Of a stretch of 64,000 bases of DNA, positions 46,916 through 57,444 are shown in pieces. Numbering within the stretch: position 1 is the stretch's first letter; each line of letters opens with the position of its first letter. The DNA comes from Frateuria edaphi. GTDB taxonomy: Bacteria; Pseudomonadota; Gammaproteobacteria; Xanthomonadales; Rhodanobacteraceae. Below the pieces are notes generated by a model. That model did not search any database, had not been told where the DNA came from, and worked only from the letters and a program-made list of their open reading frames with translations. The stretch is from positions 3,483,501 to 3,547,500 of the forward strand of contig NZ_CP088251.1 of assembly GCF_021117405.1 (NCBI RefSeq). The letters are read 5' to 3'. A program made the position numbers and the translations under genes.

Positions 46916-49228
46916 ATGCTCAGCATCGAACACCGCATTGCCCAGGACATCGCCGCCAAGCCCGACCAGGTGCGCGCGGCGGTGGGCCTGCTCGACGAGG
47001 GCGCGACCGTGCCCTTCATCGCCCGCTACCGCAAGGAGGCCACCGGCGGCCTGGACGACACGCAGCTGCGCCTGCTCGAAGAGCGCCTGCGCTACCTGCG
47101 CGAGCTGGAGGAGCGCCGCGGCGCGATCCTCGCCAGCATCGAGGAGCAGGGCAAGCTATCCGATGCGCTGAAGAACGACATCCTCGCCGCCGACACCAAG
47201 GCGCGGCTGGAAGACCTCTATCTGCCCTACAAGCCCAAGCGCCGCACCAAGGCGCAGATCGCCCGCGAAGCAGGCCTGGAGCCACTGGCGACCGGCCTGC
47301 GCGACGATCCCACGCTTACCCCCGAAATATTCGCCGAATCGTTCGTCGATGCCGACAAGGGCGTGGCCGACGTGCGCGCGGCGCTCGATGGCGCACGCGC
47401 CATCCTGATGGAGTCCATCGCCGAGGACGCGCACCTGGTCGGTGAGCTGCGCGACTGGCTCTGGGACAAGGGCCAGATCCGCGCGAAGGTGGTCGAGGGC
47501 AAGGAGAACGAGGGCGCCAAGTTCCGCGATTACTTCGATCATGTCGAAGCGGTCGGCAAGATCCCCTCGCATCGCCTGCTGGCGCTGATGCGCGCGCGCA
47601 ACGAAGGCGTGATCGAACTGGAGCTGCAGCCGGCGCTCGACGCCGAACAGGGCCATCTCGAGGGCGAAGGCCGAGTCGCCGCGCACGCCGGCATCCATGA
47701 CCGCGGCCGCGCTGCCGATGCGTGGCTGCGCGAAACCGTGCGCCTGACCTGGCGCGTGAAGCTGCACCTGCACCTGACGCTGGACCTGTTCGGCCGCGTG
47801 CGCGAAGGCGCCGAGGACGAGGCGATCCGCGTGTTCGGCGACAACCTGAAAGACCTGATGCTGGCTGCGCCGGCGGGCGCCAAGACGGTGATGGGCCTGG
47901 ACCCGGGCATCCGCACCGGTTGCAAGGTGGCCGTGGTCGATGCCACCGGCAAGCTGCTGGCGACCGAGACGATCTATCCGCTGGAGCCCCGGCGGCAGTG
48001 GAACGAATCGCTGGTCGTGCTGGCGAAGCTGTGCAAGCAGCACGACGTGGACCTGATTGCGATCGGCAACGGCACCGCCTCGCGCGAGACCGACAAGCTG
48101 GCCGGCGAGCTGATCAAGAAACTGCCGGATGCCAAACTGTCGAAGATCGTGGTCAGCGAGGCCGGCGCTTCGGTCTATTCAGCGTCCGAAACGGCTGCGA
48201 AGGAATTTCCGAACCTCGACGTCAGCCTGCGCGGCGCCGTGTCCATCGCGCGCCGCCTGCAGGATCCGCTCGCCGAACTGGTGAAGATCGAGCCCAAGGC
48301 GATCGGCGTGGGCCAGTACCAGCACGACGTCAACCAGGTGAAGCTGGCGCGCGCGCTCGACGCGAAGGTCGAGGATTGCGTCAACGCCGTCGGCGTGGAC
48401 GTCAACACCGCCTCGGCCGCGCTGCTCTCGCGCGTGGCCGGACTTTCGCCGAGCGTCGCCGAGAACGTGGTCAAGCATCGCGACGCCCATGGTCCGTTCG
48501 CCAACCGCAAGGCGCTGCTGAAGGTGCCGCGGCTGGGCGACAAGGCGTTCGAGCAGTGCGCCGGCTTCCTGCGCGTGCCCAGCGGCGACAACCCGCTGGA
48601 CGCCAGCGCGGTACATCCGGAAGCCTACCCGGTGGTCGAGCGGATCATCGCCCAGTGCGGTCGCGAGGTGCGCAACATCATCGGCGACACCGGCTTCCTG
48701 CGCGGCCTGAAGCCCGAGCAGTTCACCGACGAAAAGTTCGGCGTGCCGACCGTGCGCGACATCCTCAGAGAGCTGGAGAAGCCAGGCCGCGACCCGCGCC
48801 CGGAGTTCGTTGCGCCGAGCTTCGCCGAAGGCGTGGAGGACCTCAAGGACCTGCGTCCCGGCATGATCCTGGAAGGCCGCGTCACCAACGTCGCCGCGTT
48901 CGGCGCGTTCGTCGACATCGGCGTGCACCAGGACGGTCTGGTGCACGTGTCCGCGCTCTCGCACACGTTCGTCAAGGACCCGCGCGATGCGGTCAAGGCC
49001 GGCGACATCGTCAAGGTCAAGGTGATGGAGGTGGATCTTCCGCGCCAGCGGATCGGCCTGTCGATGCGTCTGGACGACGAACCGGGCCAGGCCCGCGGCG
49101 CCCGCCCCGGCGACGACAACCGTGGCACCCGCCCGCAGCGGGGTGCGCCGCCACCCAAGCCCGCCGCGCCGCCGGCCAACAACGCCTTCGCCGACGCGTT
49201 GCTGCGCGCGCGCGAGGGCAAACGCTGA
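46916..49228 (+). CDS. tex: Tex-family RNA-binding transcription accessory protein
   Basis: A 770-residue cytoplasmic protein in canonical Tex order: N-terminal helical region ([36 protein letters not shown]), YqgF-like RNase H fold ([20 protein letters not shown], residues about 325-450), helix-hairpin-helix repeats ([20 protein letters not shown]), then an S1 domain near 640-715 ([20 protein letters not shown]). The tail after the S1 domain is Arg/Gly/Pro-rich. Tex proteins bind nucleic acid and affect transcription or RNA turnover. It is a single-gene unit. Confidence 0.96.
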   Translation: MLSIEHRIAQDIAAKPDQVRAAVGLLDEGATVPFIARYRKEATGGLDDTQLRLLEERLRYLRELEERRGAILASIEEQGKLSDALKNDILAADTKARLEDLYLPYKPKRRTKAQIAREAGLEPLATGLRDDPTLTPEIFAESFVDADKGVADVRAALDGARAILMESIAEDAHLVGELRDWLWDKGQIRAKVVEGKENEGAKFRDYFDHVEAVGKIPSHRLLALMRARNEGVIELELQPALDAEQGHLEGEGRVAAHAGIHDRGRAADAWLRETVRLTWRVKLHLHLTLDLFGRVREGAEDEAIRVFGDNLKDLMLAAPAGAKTVMGLDPGIRTGCKVAVVDATGKLLATETIYPLEPRRQWNESLVVLAKLCKQHDVDLIAIGNGTASRETDKLAGELIKKLPDAKLSKIVVSEAGASVYSASETAAKEFPNLDVSLRGAVSIARRLQDPLAELVKIEPKAIGVGQYQHDVNQVKLARALDAKVEDCVNAVGVDVNTASAALLSRVAGLSPSVAENVVKHRDAHGPFANRKALLKVPRLGDKAFEQCAGFLRVPSGDNPLDASAVHPEAYPVVERIIAQCGREVRNIIGDTGFLRGLKPEQFTDEKFGVPTVRDILRELEKPGRDPRPEFVAPSFAEGVEDLKDLRPGMILEGRVTNVAAFGAFVDIGVHQDGLVHVSALSHTFVKDPRDAVKAGDIVKVKVMEVDLPRQRIGLSMRLDDEPGQARGARPGDDNRGTRPQRGAPPPKPAAPPANNAFADALLRAREGKR

Positions 49229-49301
49229 AACCACAGGGACGCCCCTATCCGCGCTCGGAGTCCGTTCCGGGCGCGCGTGGGGCAAACGTCCGCGCTCGGG
49301 C

Positions 49302-49967
49302 TCAGGCCGGCTGGTAGACGACGGCCATCGCCCCGGAGCTGAAGGGGGTCACGCTGAGCAGCCGCAAATCGGCCGGACTGCTTAGTCCGGCAAACAGCGG
49401 CTGGCCCTGGCCCAGTGTCACCGGGTGGATGGCCAGTCGGTATTCGTCGATGAGGCCGGAGGTGACGAGGCTGCGGGCGAAGCGGGCGCCCCCGTGCGCC
49501 AGGATGTATTTGCCCGGCTGCTGCTTCAGCCGCTGGATTTCCTCCACCAGATCGCCGCGTGCCACCGTCGGCCTGGCCCAGGAGTCCAGGACCGCCACTG
49601 TCGGCGTGGCGCCATGCCTTTCCGCATTGCGCGCCTTTGCTTCGGCGAAGGCCCTGGTCGTCTGATCGCCCCGGGTTCCGTCGTCGAGCCCGTGCCTTGA
49701 GAAAATCACCTTGGGGATATCGTTCATCGGCCGTGCGAGCGGCATTTCCGAATAGGGCCAGAACGCCGCCATGTCGTAATAGCTGCCGCTCCCCATGATG
49801 TGCACGCCCGCGTCGCCGAGCGTATCGAGGACCCATCGGGTCGAATCGTCGCCGCCGGAGGTGCGAAACACCCAGTCGGCCTCGCCGTTCGGTCCGGCGA
49901 CGAAACCGTCCAGCGAGACGGACATCTTCAGTACCAGCTTTCTCTTCGCTGCCGTCGTGGCCGTCAT
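49302..49967 (-). CDS. Dihydrofolate reductase-like / RibD C-terminal domain protein
   Basis: A 221-residue protein of the YyaP/YwjB-type family with a DHFR-like fold. Motifs: RKLVLKMSVSLDGFVAGPNG at the start, VHIMGSGSYYDMAAFWP, KYILAHGGARFARSLVTSGL and EYRLAIHPVTLGQGQPLFAG. AGGGG lies 7 bases before the ATG. NADPH-dependent reduction is expected from the fold; the substrate is unknown and it is not the housekeeping folA enzyme. It stands alone, facing tex, with a non-coding 318-bp stretch upstream. Confidence 0.85.
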   Translation of the reverse strand: MTATTAAKRKLVLKMSVSLDGFVAGPNGEADWVFRTSGGDDSTRWVLDTLGDAGVHIMGSGSYYDMAAFWPYSEMPLARPMNDIPKVIFSRHGLDDGTRGDQTTRAFAEAKARNAERHGATPTVAVLDSWARPTVARGDLVEEIQRLKQQPGKYILAHGGARFARSLVTSGLIDEYRLAIHPVTLGQGQPLFAGLSSPADLRLLSVTPFSSGAMAVVYQPA

Positions 49968-50285
49968 GACTTTTCCCCTCGCCTCGGTGGTTCGCAGGAC
50001 GTAGGTGTCCTTTGCCGGTTTCTTGCCCTATGGACCGCGACGAGCGGCGCGACGATGTTTCGACACGACGCGCTTGGCCGCAGGGGATCGGATCGACAAC
50101 GAGTCCACGCGATAGTTTGCCGGGGGACCGTTCGCCCTGGCCGCGCTCGGCGATGGCAAATCGCAGCCCGGCCTTTCCGCACCGCGCACACGCGATGCGC
50201 CGCAGCATGCGCTTCCGTATGGACTGCATTACCGTGACGCTCAAATAACGAAGGCCATCCCGGCCCCTCAAGGAGCGTCACCGTC
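49968..50285. other. Intergenic stretch between the reductase and esterase genes
   Basis: 318 bp between divergent genes. No frame in it has both a ribosome site and a protein-like product. The last 30 bases hold AAGGAG before the esterase ATG, 10 bases away. CAAATAACG at about 50243 is the AT-richest spot and a possible -10. I see no clear operator. Confidence 0.5.
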
Positions 50286-52313
50286 ATGCCCCGTACCCGT
50301 CTTGCCGGCGCCATCCTCGCCGGTCTGCTGTTCAGCGCGGCCGCCGCGGCCACCGATTTCGACCAGGTCGTCGTGTTCGGCGACAGCCTGAGCGACAACG
50401 GCAACATCTCGCTGGCGACCGCGCCCGGCGTGCAGCCGCCGCTGCGCTTCACCACCAATCCCGGCACCCTGGCCATCGAGAACGTCGCCAGCGCGCTTGG
50501 CCAGCCGATCGCGCCGTCCCTGACCGGGGGCTCGGACTACGCGTGGGGCGGCGCCGGCGTGCTCGTCAATTCCCCGGGCACGCCCGCCGCGGTGCCCACG
50601 CTGACCAGCCAGGTGGGCGGCTACCTGGCCGCCGGCACGGTCGATGCCAATGCGCTGTACTCGATCTGGGGCGGCGCCAACGACATCTTCTATCACGCCA
50701 CCGCCGCCGGCGCGGGGGCCACCGCCCAGCAGCTGATCGCGCAGACAATTACGCAACAGGTCTCGCTGGCGATCGCCAACAACATCATTCCGAATGATCC
50801 GGCCGCGATCGCCGCCTTCACCGCGCAGATCACGCCGACCGTCACCGCCCAGGTGAACGCGGCGGTGCTCGCCGGCGCCGGGGTCAGCGCGTTCGAGACC
50901 GCGGAACAGGCACAGGCGGGCGTTGCCGCCGCGGCCCAGCAGGAGGTCAAGCTGATCGGCCAGCTGCAGGCGGCGGGCGCCAAGAACATCCTGGTGTTCA
51001 ACCTGCCCAACATCGGCCTGACGCCTTCGGCGCTTGCCCAAGGTCCAGAGGCGGCAACCGCGCTGGGCGGCCTCGGCCTGGTCTTCAACGGCCAGCTCAA
51101 CGCCGGCCTGTCGCAAATGGGCGTGGGCATCGTTCCGGTCAATGTCTACAGCCTGTTCAACGAGATCATTGCCGACCCGCAGACCTTCGGCTTCACCAAC
51201 GTCAACGAGCCGGCCTGCGGCGCGGGCGCATCGTCGGTGCAGTGCGGTCCGGCCGGTTCGGGCCTGCCCTATACCTACCCCGATGGCGCCGACCAGAGCT
51301 ACGTGTTCGCCGACGGCGTGCATCCGACCACCGCGGCGCATGCGGTGCTGGGCCAGTATGTGATGTCCATCCTCGAGGCACCGGGCCAGGTTTCGCTGCT
51401 GGGCGAGGCGCCGCTGGCGGCGACCGGCGCGCAGTACCGCGCGATCCGCAACCAGCTGCTGGCCGATGGCCAGGGCAGCGATACCCGCTTCTTCGCCAGC
51501 GTGGATTACGGTCGGCAGCGCTTCGACGCGACCGGTGGCTCGCCCGGCACCGACAGCGACAACGTCAACCTGACCCTCGGCACCGACGCGCGCGTGAACG
51601 ACCACGTGTCGGTCGGCGTTGCGCTCTCGCTGGGCCAGAACAATGCCGATTTCAACGGTGGCGCTGGCGGCTACAAGATGCAGGACATTTCCGGCCTCGG
51701 TTACGCGCTGTACCACAACGGCGGCGGTTACCTGGGCGGCTTCGCCAGTTTCGGCCAGTCCAACTTCAAGGACATCAACCGGCGCATCCAGCTGGGCGCC
51801 GCCACCCGCAACGAGAGCGGCAAGGCGGATGGCTCCCATCTCGGCGCCGGCCTCGAAGGCGGCTGGTGGTTCGGCAGCGACGGCCTGAAGACCGGACCGT
51901 TCGCGCGCGCGGAGTGGCAGACGGCGAAGGTCAACGGCTACGCCGAGACGGGCAACGACAGCACCGCCATGTGGTTCGGCCGCCAGCAGCGCGACGCATT
52001 GCTCGAATCGCTCGGCTGGCGCCTGCAGGGCCAGTGGCAGGCCGGCGGCGCCACGCTGATGCCGTTCGTGGAAGTGTCCTGGAACCACGACGACAAGGCC
52101 GATGCTCGCGAGGTCCAGGCCGGCCTGGTCGGCATGCCCGGCACCTTCGCGCTCACCGGCTACGTGCCGGACAAGACCTGGCTTGGTGCCGATCTTGGCC
52201 TGTCCGCCCAGTTCAGCACGAACGTCACCGGCTGGTTCGGCTATCACGGCCGCTTCAGCGATGACACCCAGAAGGACGACAGCGTGAACCTGGGCGTCAA
52301 GATCGGCTTCTGA
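50286..52313 (+). CDS. EstA-type autotransporter esterase (GDSL hydrolase plus beta-barrel)
   Basis: Outer-membrane esterase of 675 residues. It opens with the signal peptide MPRTRLAGAILAGLLFSAAA. The GDSL passenger begins VVVFGDSLSDNGN with the nucleophilic Ser. Further blocks are the Gly block GGSDYAWGGAG, the Asn block WGGANDIFYH, and Asp/His in VFADGVHPTTAAHAV. From about residue 390 an autotransporter barrel follows, ending VNLGVKIGF with a terminal Phe. Between the Asn block and the Asp/His block lies an Ala/Gln-rich helical insertion (about 137-225). Relatives hydrolyse short-chain esters or lipids and affect motility and rhamnolipids in Pseudomonas. A bidirectional terminator follows. 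Confidence 0.93.
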   Translation: MPRTRLAGAILAGLLFSAAAAATDFDQVVVFGDSLSDNGNISLATAPGVQPPLRFTTNPGTLAIENVASALGQPIAPSLTGGSDYAWGGAGVLVNSPGTPAAVPTLTSQVGGYLAAGTVDANALYSIWGGANDIFYHATAAGAGATAQQLIAQTITQQVSLAIANNIIPNDPAAIAAFTAQITPTVTAQVNAAVLAGAGVSAFETAEQAQAGVAAAAQQEVKLIGQLQAAGAKNILVFNLPNIGLTPSALAQGPEAATALGGLGLVFNGQLNAGLSQMGVGIVPVNVYSLFNEIIADPQTFGFTNVNEPACGAGASSVQCGPAGSGLPYTYPDGADQSYVFADGVHPTTAAHAVLGQYVMSILEAPGQVSLLGEAPLAATGAQYRAIRNQLLADGQGSDTRFFASVDYGRQRFDATGGSPGTDSDNVNLTLGTDARVNDHVSVGVALSLGQNNADFNGGAGGYKMQDISGLGYALYHNGGGYLGGFASFGQSNFKDINRRIQLGAATRNESGKADGSHLGAGLEGGWWFGSDGLKTGPFARAEWQTAKVNGYAETGNDSTAMWFGRQQRDALLESLGWRLQGQWQAGGATLMPFVEVSWNHDDKADAREVQAGLVGMPGTFALTGYVPDKTWLGADLGLSAQFSTNVTGWFGYHGRFSDDTQKDDSVNLGVKIGF

Positions 52314-52332
52314 CGCCGATCGCGCTTCCACG

Positions 52333-52362
52333 AAAAAGCCGCCCTCGGGCGGCTTTTTTTTT
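52333..52362. terminator. Bidirectional rho-independent terminator
   Basis: AAAAA-GCCGCC-CTCG-GGCGGC-TTTTTTTTT. The stem has T-runs in both reading directions, so it ends the esterase transcript on the plus strand and the convergent YbaY lipoprotein transcript on the minus strand. Confidence 0.92.
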
Positions 52363-52410
52363 GGCCGGACGCCCAGATGGCTGGACGTCCATTGGGAGCA
52401 GGCGGAAGGC

Positions 52411-53262
52411 TTACTTGCCCTTGCCGCCCGTGGCCAGCTTGAGGATGTTTTCGGCCTGGTTCTTGAGGCTGGCGGCCTCGTCATCGCCAAGCGTGTCGGT
52501 CTTGCTGCCGGAGACGACCTGCTTGAGCACCAGATTGCCGTCCTTGTCCCAGCCGGCGCGCTCGGTCGAGCTGGGCTTGGCATCCTGGCTGGCCTTCTTC
52601 TGCTGCACCACCACCCACGGCTTGCCGTCGCGGTAGGCGTAGTCGGTGCTGGTGAAGCCCTTGTCGCCGTAATCGGCGCGGCCGCGGATGAACTGCACCT
52701 GCCCGTTCTGGCGGAACACCTGCCAGGCACGCGAGACGTCCTTCTCCAGCTTGGTGCCGTTGCTGATCTTCATGCCGCCGATCTGCTTCTGCACGGACTG
52801 GAAATCGGCCAGCTCCTTTTCGCCCGGGGTCTGCTCGGCGACCAGTTCGATCGTGACCTGGTTGGGCGCACCCTTGGTCAGTACCGGCGCCTGCAGCGCC
52901 ATCTTGTAGTGACGCTCGCCGTCGGTCAGGTCGGCCTTGACCACGTACAGGTCGGCCGGGTTGACGTCGGCCGGGTTGAAGGTGAGCTCGAACGACTGCG
53001 GGAACTGCACCGGTGCGATGGTCTTGGTAGCCAGCGCGGCGCCGGCCTGGTCGGTCGAGGACACGTCGACCAGGTTGACCGTGAGCTTGGCGTCCGGCGA
53101 GACGGCGCTGTCGCCGCGCACGTTGATCGTGCCGCTGACCGAGTTCGCCTTCGCCGCGACGGCGGCATTGTCGCCCTTGCCCTGTTCGGGGGCGTTGGAG
53201 CCGTTGCAGCCAGCCAGTGCCAGCGCAGCTACCGACATCAGCGACCAGACCATCCTGCGCAT
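52411..53262 (-). CDS. YbaY-family lipoprotein with extended C-terminus
   Basis: A lipoprotein of about 283 residues: signal MRRMVWSLMSVAALALAGCN with lipobox LAGC. The start at 53262 has AGAGG 7 bases upstream. Residues about 40-140 form a YbaY-type beta domain (VSGTINVRGDSAVSPDAKLT, FELTFNPADVNPADLYVVKA). The second half (about 150-283) is an extra domain with repeated strands (QVFRQNGQVQFIRGRADYGD, YAYRDGKPWVVVQQKKA), making the protein much longer than E. coli YbaY (190). Localisation in the outer-membrane inner leaflet is expected. The function is unknown. Confidence 0.82.
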   Translation of the reverse strand: MRRMVWSLMSVAALALAGCNGSNAPEQGKGDNAAVAAKANSVSGTINVRGDSAVSPDAKLTVNLVDVSSTDQAGAALATKTIAPVQFPQSFELTFNPADVNPADLYVVKADLTDGERHYKMALQAPVLTKGAPNQVTIELVAEQTPGEKELADFQSVQKQIGGMKISNGTKLEKDVSRAWQVFRQNGQVQFIRGRADYGDKGFTSTDYAYRDGKPWVVVQQKKASQDAKPSSTERAGWDKDGNLVLKQVVSGSKTDTLGDDEAASLKNQAENILKLATGGKGK

Positions 53263-53427
53263 GGGGAAACCTCTATTCAATTGAAAAGCATTTGCTTTGG
53301 GGAATGCACGCAAACCGTACGGCGTCTCGCGTACGTTTTCCGCGGGGGAAGTTCCAAGCATAGCGGAAAAAATCGCCCCCGGGCAAAAGTCAAGCCAGAC
53401 TGATGGCAGCCCCGGCGACGTCCCTTT

Positions 53428-53443
53428 TGCCATTCACATGGCA
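53428..53443. promoter_or_regulatory. TGCCAT-TCAC-ATGGCA palindrome between divergent genes
   Basis: A perfect 6-bp inverted repeat with a 4-base spacer, between the lipoprotein gene (start 53262) and the XRE regulator gene (start 53557). The size and position fit a dimeric helix-turn-helix operator, possibly for the adjacent XRE protein. This is inference from one site. Confidence 0.35.
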
Positions 53444-53556
53444 TAAACGCTGGCGAGGCACGCCAAAGCCCGCGGTAAGCACGGCGCGCTACGATGGCGC
53501 ATGGCGGCTTCCGGTCGGCGGCTGCCAGTGACGCTTCCTGATGTCGGGAAAAGCCC

Positions 53557-54120
53557 ATGAACCTCGCACCGCCCTCATCCCAATCCGAAAGCCCCGGCAC
53601 CTTCGCCGACCGCATCAAACTGCTGATCCAGCGCGTCGGCAGCGCTACCGAAATCGCCCGCATGTGCGGCTTTTCCGAAGGCGTGGTGCGCAGCTGGCGC
53701 GACGGCAACACCGACCCCTCGCGCGCACGCTGCGTGACCCTTGCGCGCACGCTCGGGATTTCGTTGATCTGGCTGGTCGCCGGCGAGGGCGCGATCCTGA
53801 CGGACGTGGACCAATCCGGCGCCGACGAGCAAACCAGCAGCGACACCACGCAGCGGCCACGCGCACGCCTGGACGGTGCAACCGGCCACGTTCTGGTCAC
53901 CTCGAGCACCAGCGTGGACACGCAACGCCTCAACGCTGCGATGCGCATCCTGCAATCGGAACTGGAACTGGCCGGGCAACGACTTCCGCTGGCCGACCAC
54001 ACCGATCTTCTGGCCAAGCTTTACGAGGCCATGGGCCCGGGCGGCATTCGCGTGGATACCGACGCGATGCTGACGTTCAACCGCCAGCTGGCCGAGCGGA
54101 TCGGGCGCACCGGCGCCTGA
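53557..54120 (+). CDS. XRE-family helix-turn-helix regulator
   Basis: A 187-residue protein. The N-terminal helix-turn-helix runs FADRIKLLIQRVGSATEIAR, then MCGFSEGVVRSWRDGNTDPS, with LARTLGISLIWLVAGEG as the fifth helix. This form is common in phage-type and Xanthomonadales regulators. The middle (about 85-115) is polar, and the C-terminal 70 residues are helical with no known effector domain. No strong ribosome site precedes the ATG. No phage genes are nearby, so a host regulator is more likely. Its targets are unknown; the palindrome at 53428-53443 is one candidate. Confidence 0.8.
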   Translation: MNLAPPSSQSESPGTFADRIKLLIQRVGSATEIARMCGFSEGVVRSWRDGNTDPSRARCVTLARTLGISLIWLVAGEGAILTDVDQSGADEQTSSDTTQRPRARLDGATGHVLVTSSTSVDTQRLNAAMRILQSELELAGQRLPLADHTDLLAKLYEAMGPGGIRVDTDAMLTFNRQLAERIGRTGA

Positions 54121-54294
54121 TTCGGCCGATCATGGTCCGCGGTACGGGCATTCGAGTTCGCGGACGAAAACCGCGAGAGCGCACTTAGCTGTCTGTCGGA
54201 GAGTGGCCCGGCGCATCAAAGCCGACGACTACCGGGTCCAGGCACAGCTTTGATCGCCCGGAGCGCGGGAAGATGCGCCGGTCCCGATCCGACA

Positions 54295-56435
54295 CTACAG
54301 ACGCGCGATATCGGCGACCGCCGCGAACTGCGCTTTCAGGCTGGCCAGCAGGGCGAGGCGATTGGCGCGCACGCGGACGTCCTCGGCGTTGACCAGCACG
54401 CTGTCGAAGAAAGCGTCCACCGGCGCCTGCAGCTGCGCCAGGCGCGTGAGCACGGCGGTGTAGTCGCCGGCGGCACGCGGCGCGGCGGTATCGGCAAGGG
54501 CGGCGTCCAGCGCGTTAGCCAGGTCATGCTCGGCGGGCGAGTCGAAACAGGCCGGGTCGACCACGCCGCCTGGCGCGATGCCGGTTTCTTCCTCGGCCTT
54601 GCGCAAAATGTTGGCCACGCGCTTGTTGGCGGCGGCCAGACTGGCCGCTTCGGAACGACGGCCGAATTCCCCCACTGCACGCAGCCGACGGTCGAAGTCC
54701 GGCAGCGTGGCCGGTCCCACGGCCAGCACCGCCTCGAACTGCTCGGGAGTGAAACCCAGTTCGGCGTAGTAGCCGCGCAAGCGGTCGAACACGAACTCGG
54801 CGAGTTCGCCCAGCAGTGCGGCGCGGCGCGCGCCGGCATCGAACACCGCCGGTTTGCCATCCTTGCGCGGCTTGAGGCCGGCGGCCAGCGCCGTGTCCGG
54901 CAACAGGTCCAGCGCCTCGGCGAAACTGGCGCGCAGATCCAGCTCCAGGCTTGCCTCGACCAGCGTGCGCGCCAGGCCGAGCGCCGCGCGGCGCAGCGCG
55001 AACGGATCCTTGTTGCCGCTGGGCTTCATGCCGACGGCGAAGATGCCGGCCAGCGTGTCGAGTCGTTCGGCCACGGCGAGTACCTGGCCGACGGCGTCGG
55101 CGGCGATGGCATCGCCGGCGAAACGCGGCTGGTAGTAGCTGTCCAGCGCCTGCGCCACTGCCTCGCCTTCGCCCTGGCGCTGTGCGTAGTAGCGACCCAT
55201 CACGCCCTGCAGTTCGGGAAACTCGCCGACCATGCGGGTCAGCAGATCGCACTTGGCCAGCGAAGCGGCGCGCGTGGCGGCGCCGGCATCGACACCCACG
55301 CGGCTGGCGATGACGCGGGCGAGTTCGGCCACGCGCACGCTCTTGTCCCACAGGCTGCCCAAGGCCTGCTGGTAGGTAACGTTCTTCAGCGGCTCCTGAT
55401 AGCTCGCCAGCGGCGTCTTGAGGTCCTCGTCCCAGAAGAACTTGGCATCGGCGAAGCGCGGGCGGATCACGCGCTCGTAGCCCTTGCGGATCTCGGCCGG
55501 GTCCTTCGACTCGATGTTGGCCACGCCGATGAAGTGCTCGCTGAGCGAACCTGCGACGTCGAATACCGGCACGAACTTCTGGTTGGTCTCCATGGTGGTG
55601 ACCAGCGCTTCGGGCGGCACGGCGAGGAACTCGCGCTCGAAGGCACAGGCGATCGCCGCCGGCCATTCGGTGAGGTTGGCGATCTCGTTCAGCAGGGCAT
55701 CGTCCAGGCGCGGTTCGCCGCCGGTCTGCCCAGCGGCGCGGGCCACTTCCGCCTGGATGCGTTCACGACGCTCGAGCGGATCGGCGAGCACTTTGGCCGC
55801 GCGCAGCGCGTCGAGCCAGCCGTCGGCGTCGGTCACATGCACGGGATTGGGATGCATGAAGCGGTGGCCGCGCGACTTGCGGCCGCTCTTCAGGCCCAGC
55901 ACCTCACCGTCGATGATGTCCGCGCCATGCAGCATCACCAGCCAGTGCGCCGGGCGCACGAAGGCGTAGTCGTGGTCGGCCCAGCGCATCGGGCGCGGGA
56001 CCGGCAGGCCCCTGAGCGCCTCCTCGACGATCTCCGGCAGCAGCGCGGCCAGCGACTGGCCGGGCTTGACCGCGCGGAACACGAACCACGCGCCCTTGTC
56101 GGTCTCGAGCTTTTCCAGCTGGTCCACCTCGACGCCGCAGGACTGCGCGAAGCCGGTCAACGCCTTGGAGGGCTGGCCCTGTGCGTCCAGCCCGGCCGTG
56201 AGCGCCGGACCGCGGCGTTCGACATGCTGTTCCGGCTGCGTGGCAGCGACCGCCGGCACGTACACGGCCAGCCGGCGCGGCGTGCAGTAGGCGCGCGCCT
56301 CGTCCAGCCCGCCTTCGATGCCGCGCTTGCCCAGGCCCTGGACGATTCCGTCCAGGAACGCCTGCGACAGTTCGTCGAGCGCCTTGGGCGGCAGCTCCTC
56401 GGTGCCCAGTTCGATCAGCAGCGATTTGGCGGCGC

Positions 56436-56439
<4 letters not shown>
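54295..56439 (-). CDS. glyS: Glycyl-tRNA synthetase beta subunit
   Basis: The 714-residue beta chain of the alpha2-beta2 bacterial glycyl-tRNA synthetase. It starts [20 protein letters not shown], the family hallmark, and has the conserved [14 protein letters not shown] segment, [20 protein letters not shown] and the C-terminal anticodon-binding part with [20 protein letters not shown]. It is slightly longer than E. coli GlyS (689). Its ATG overlaps the glyQ stop by 4 bp, so the two subunits are made together. The 174 bp beyond the stop codon contain no gene. Confidence 0.97.
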
Positions 56440-57347
<908 letters not shown>

Positions 57348-57375
57348 GGCGATTGGCCCAACTACAAAGCGCGTT

Positions 57376-57381
57376 AGTATA
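57376..57381 (-). promoter_or_regulatory. Probable -10 box of glyQS
   Basis: Read on the minus strand, TATACT at 57381-57376 fits a sigma-70 -10 (five of six), about 29 bases before the glyQ ATG. The expected -35 position (CCAGTG, 17 bases upstream) is poor. It is the only near-consensus box in the 97-bp divergent region. Confidence 0.45.
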
Positions 57382-57444
57382 GCCAAAGCCCGCGCAGGCA
57401 CTGGTCCGGCGCCGCTCGAACGCACCCGTGGGAGCCCGTCTTCG

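Noticed and set aside
50268..52730. An 820-codon minus-strand frame opposite the esterase gene
   Set aside because: It crosses the bidirectional terminator and part of the convergent lipoprotein gene and lacks any domain pattern.
53557..54120. XRE gene as a prophage repressor marking an integrated element
   Set aside because: There is no integrase, structural phage gene, tRNA attachment site or composition change nearby; the neighbours are housekeeping genes.
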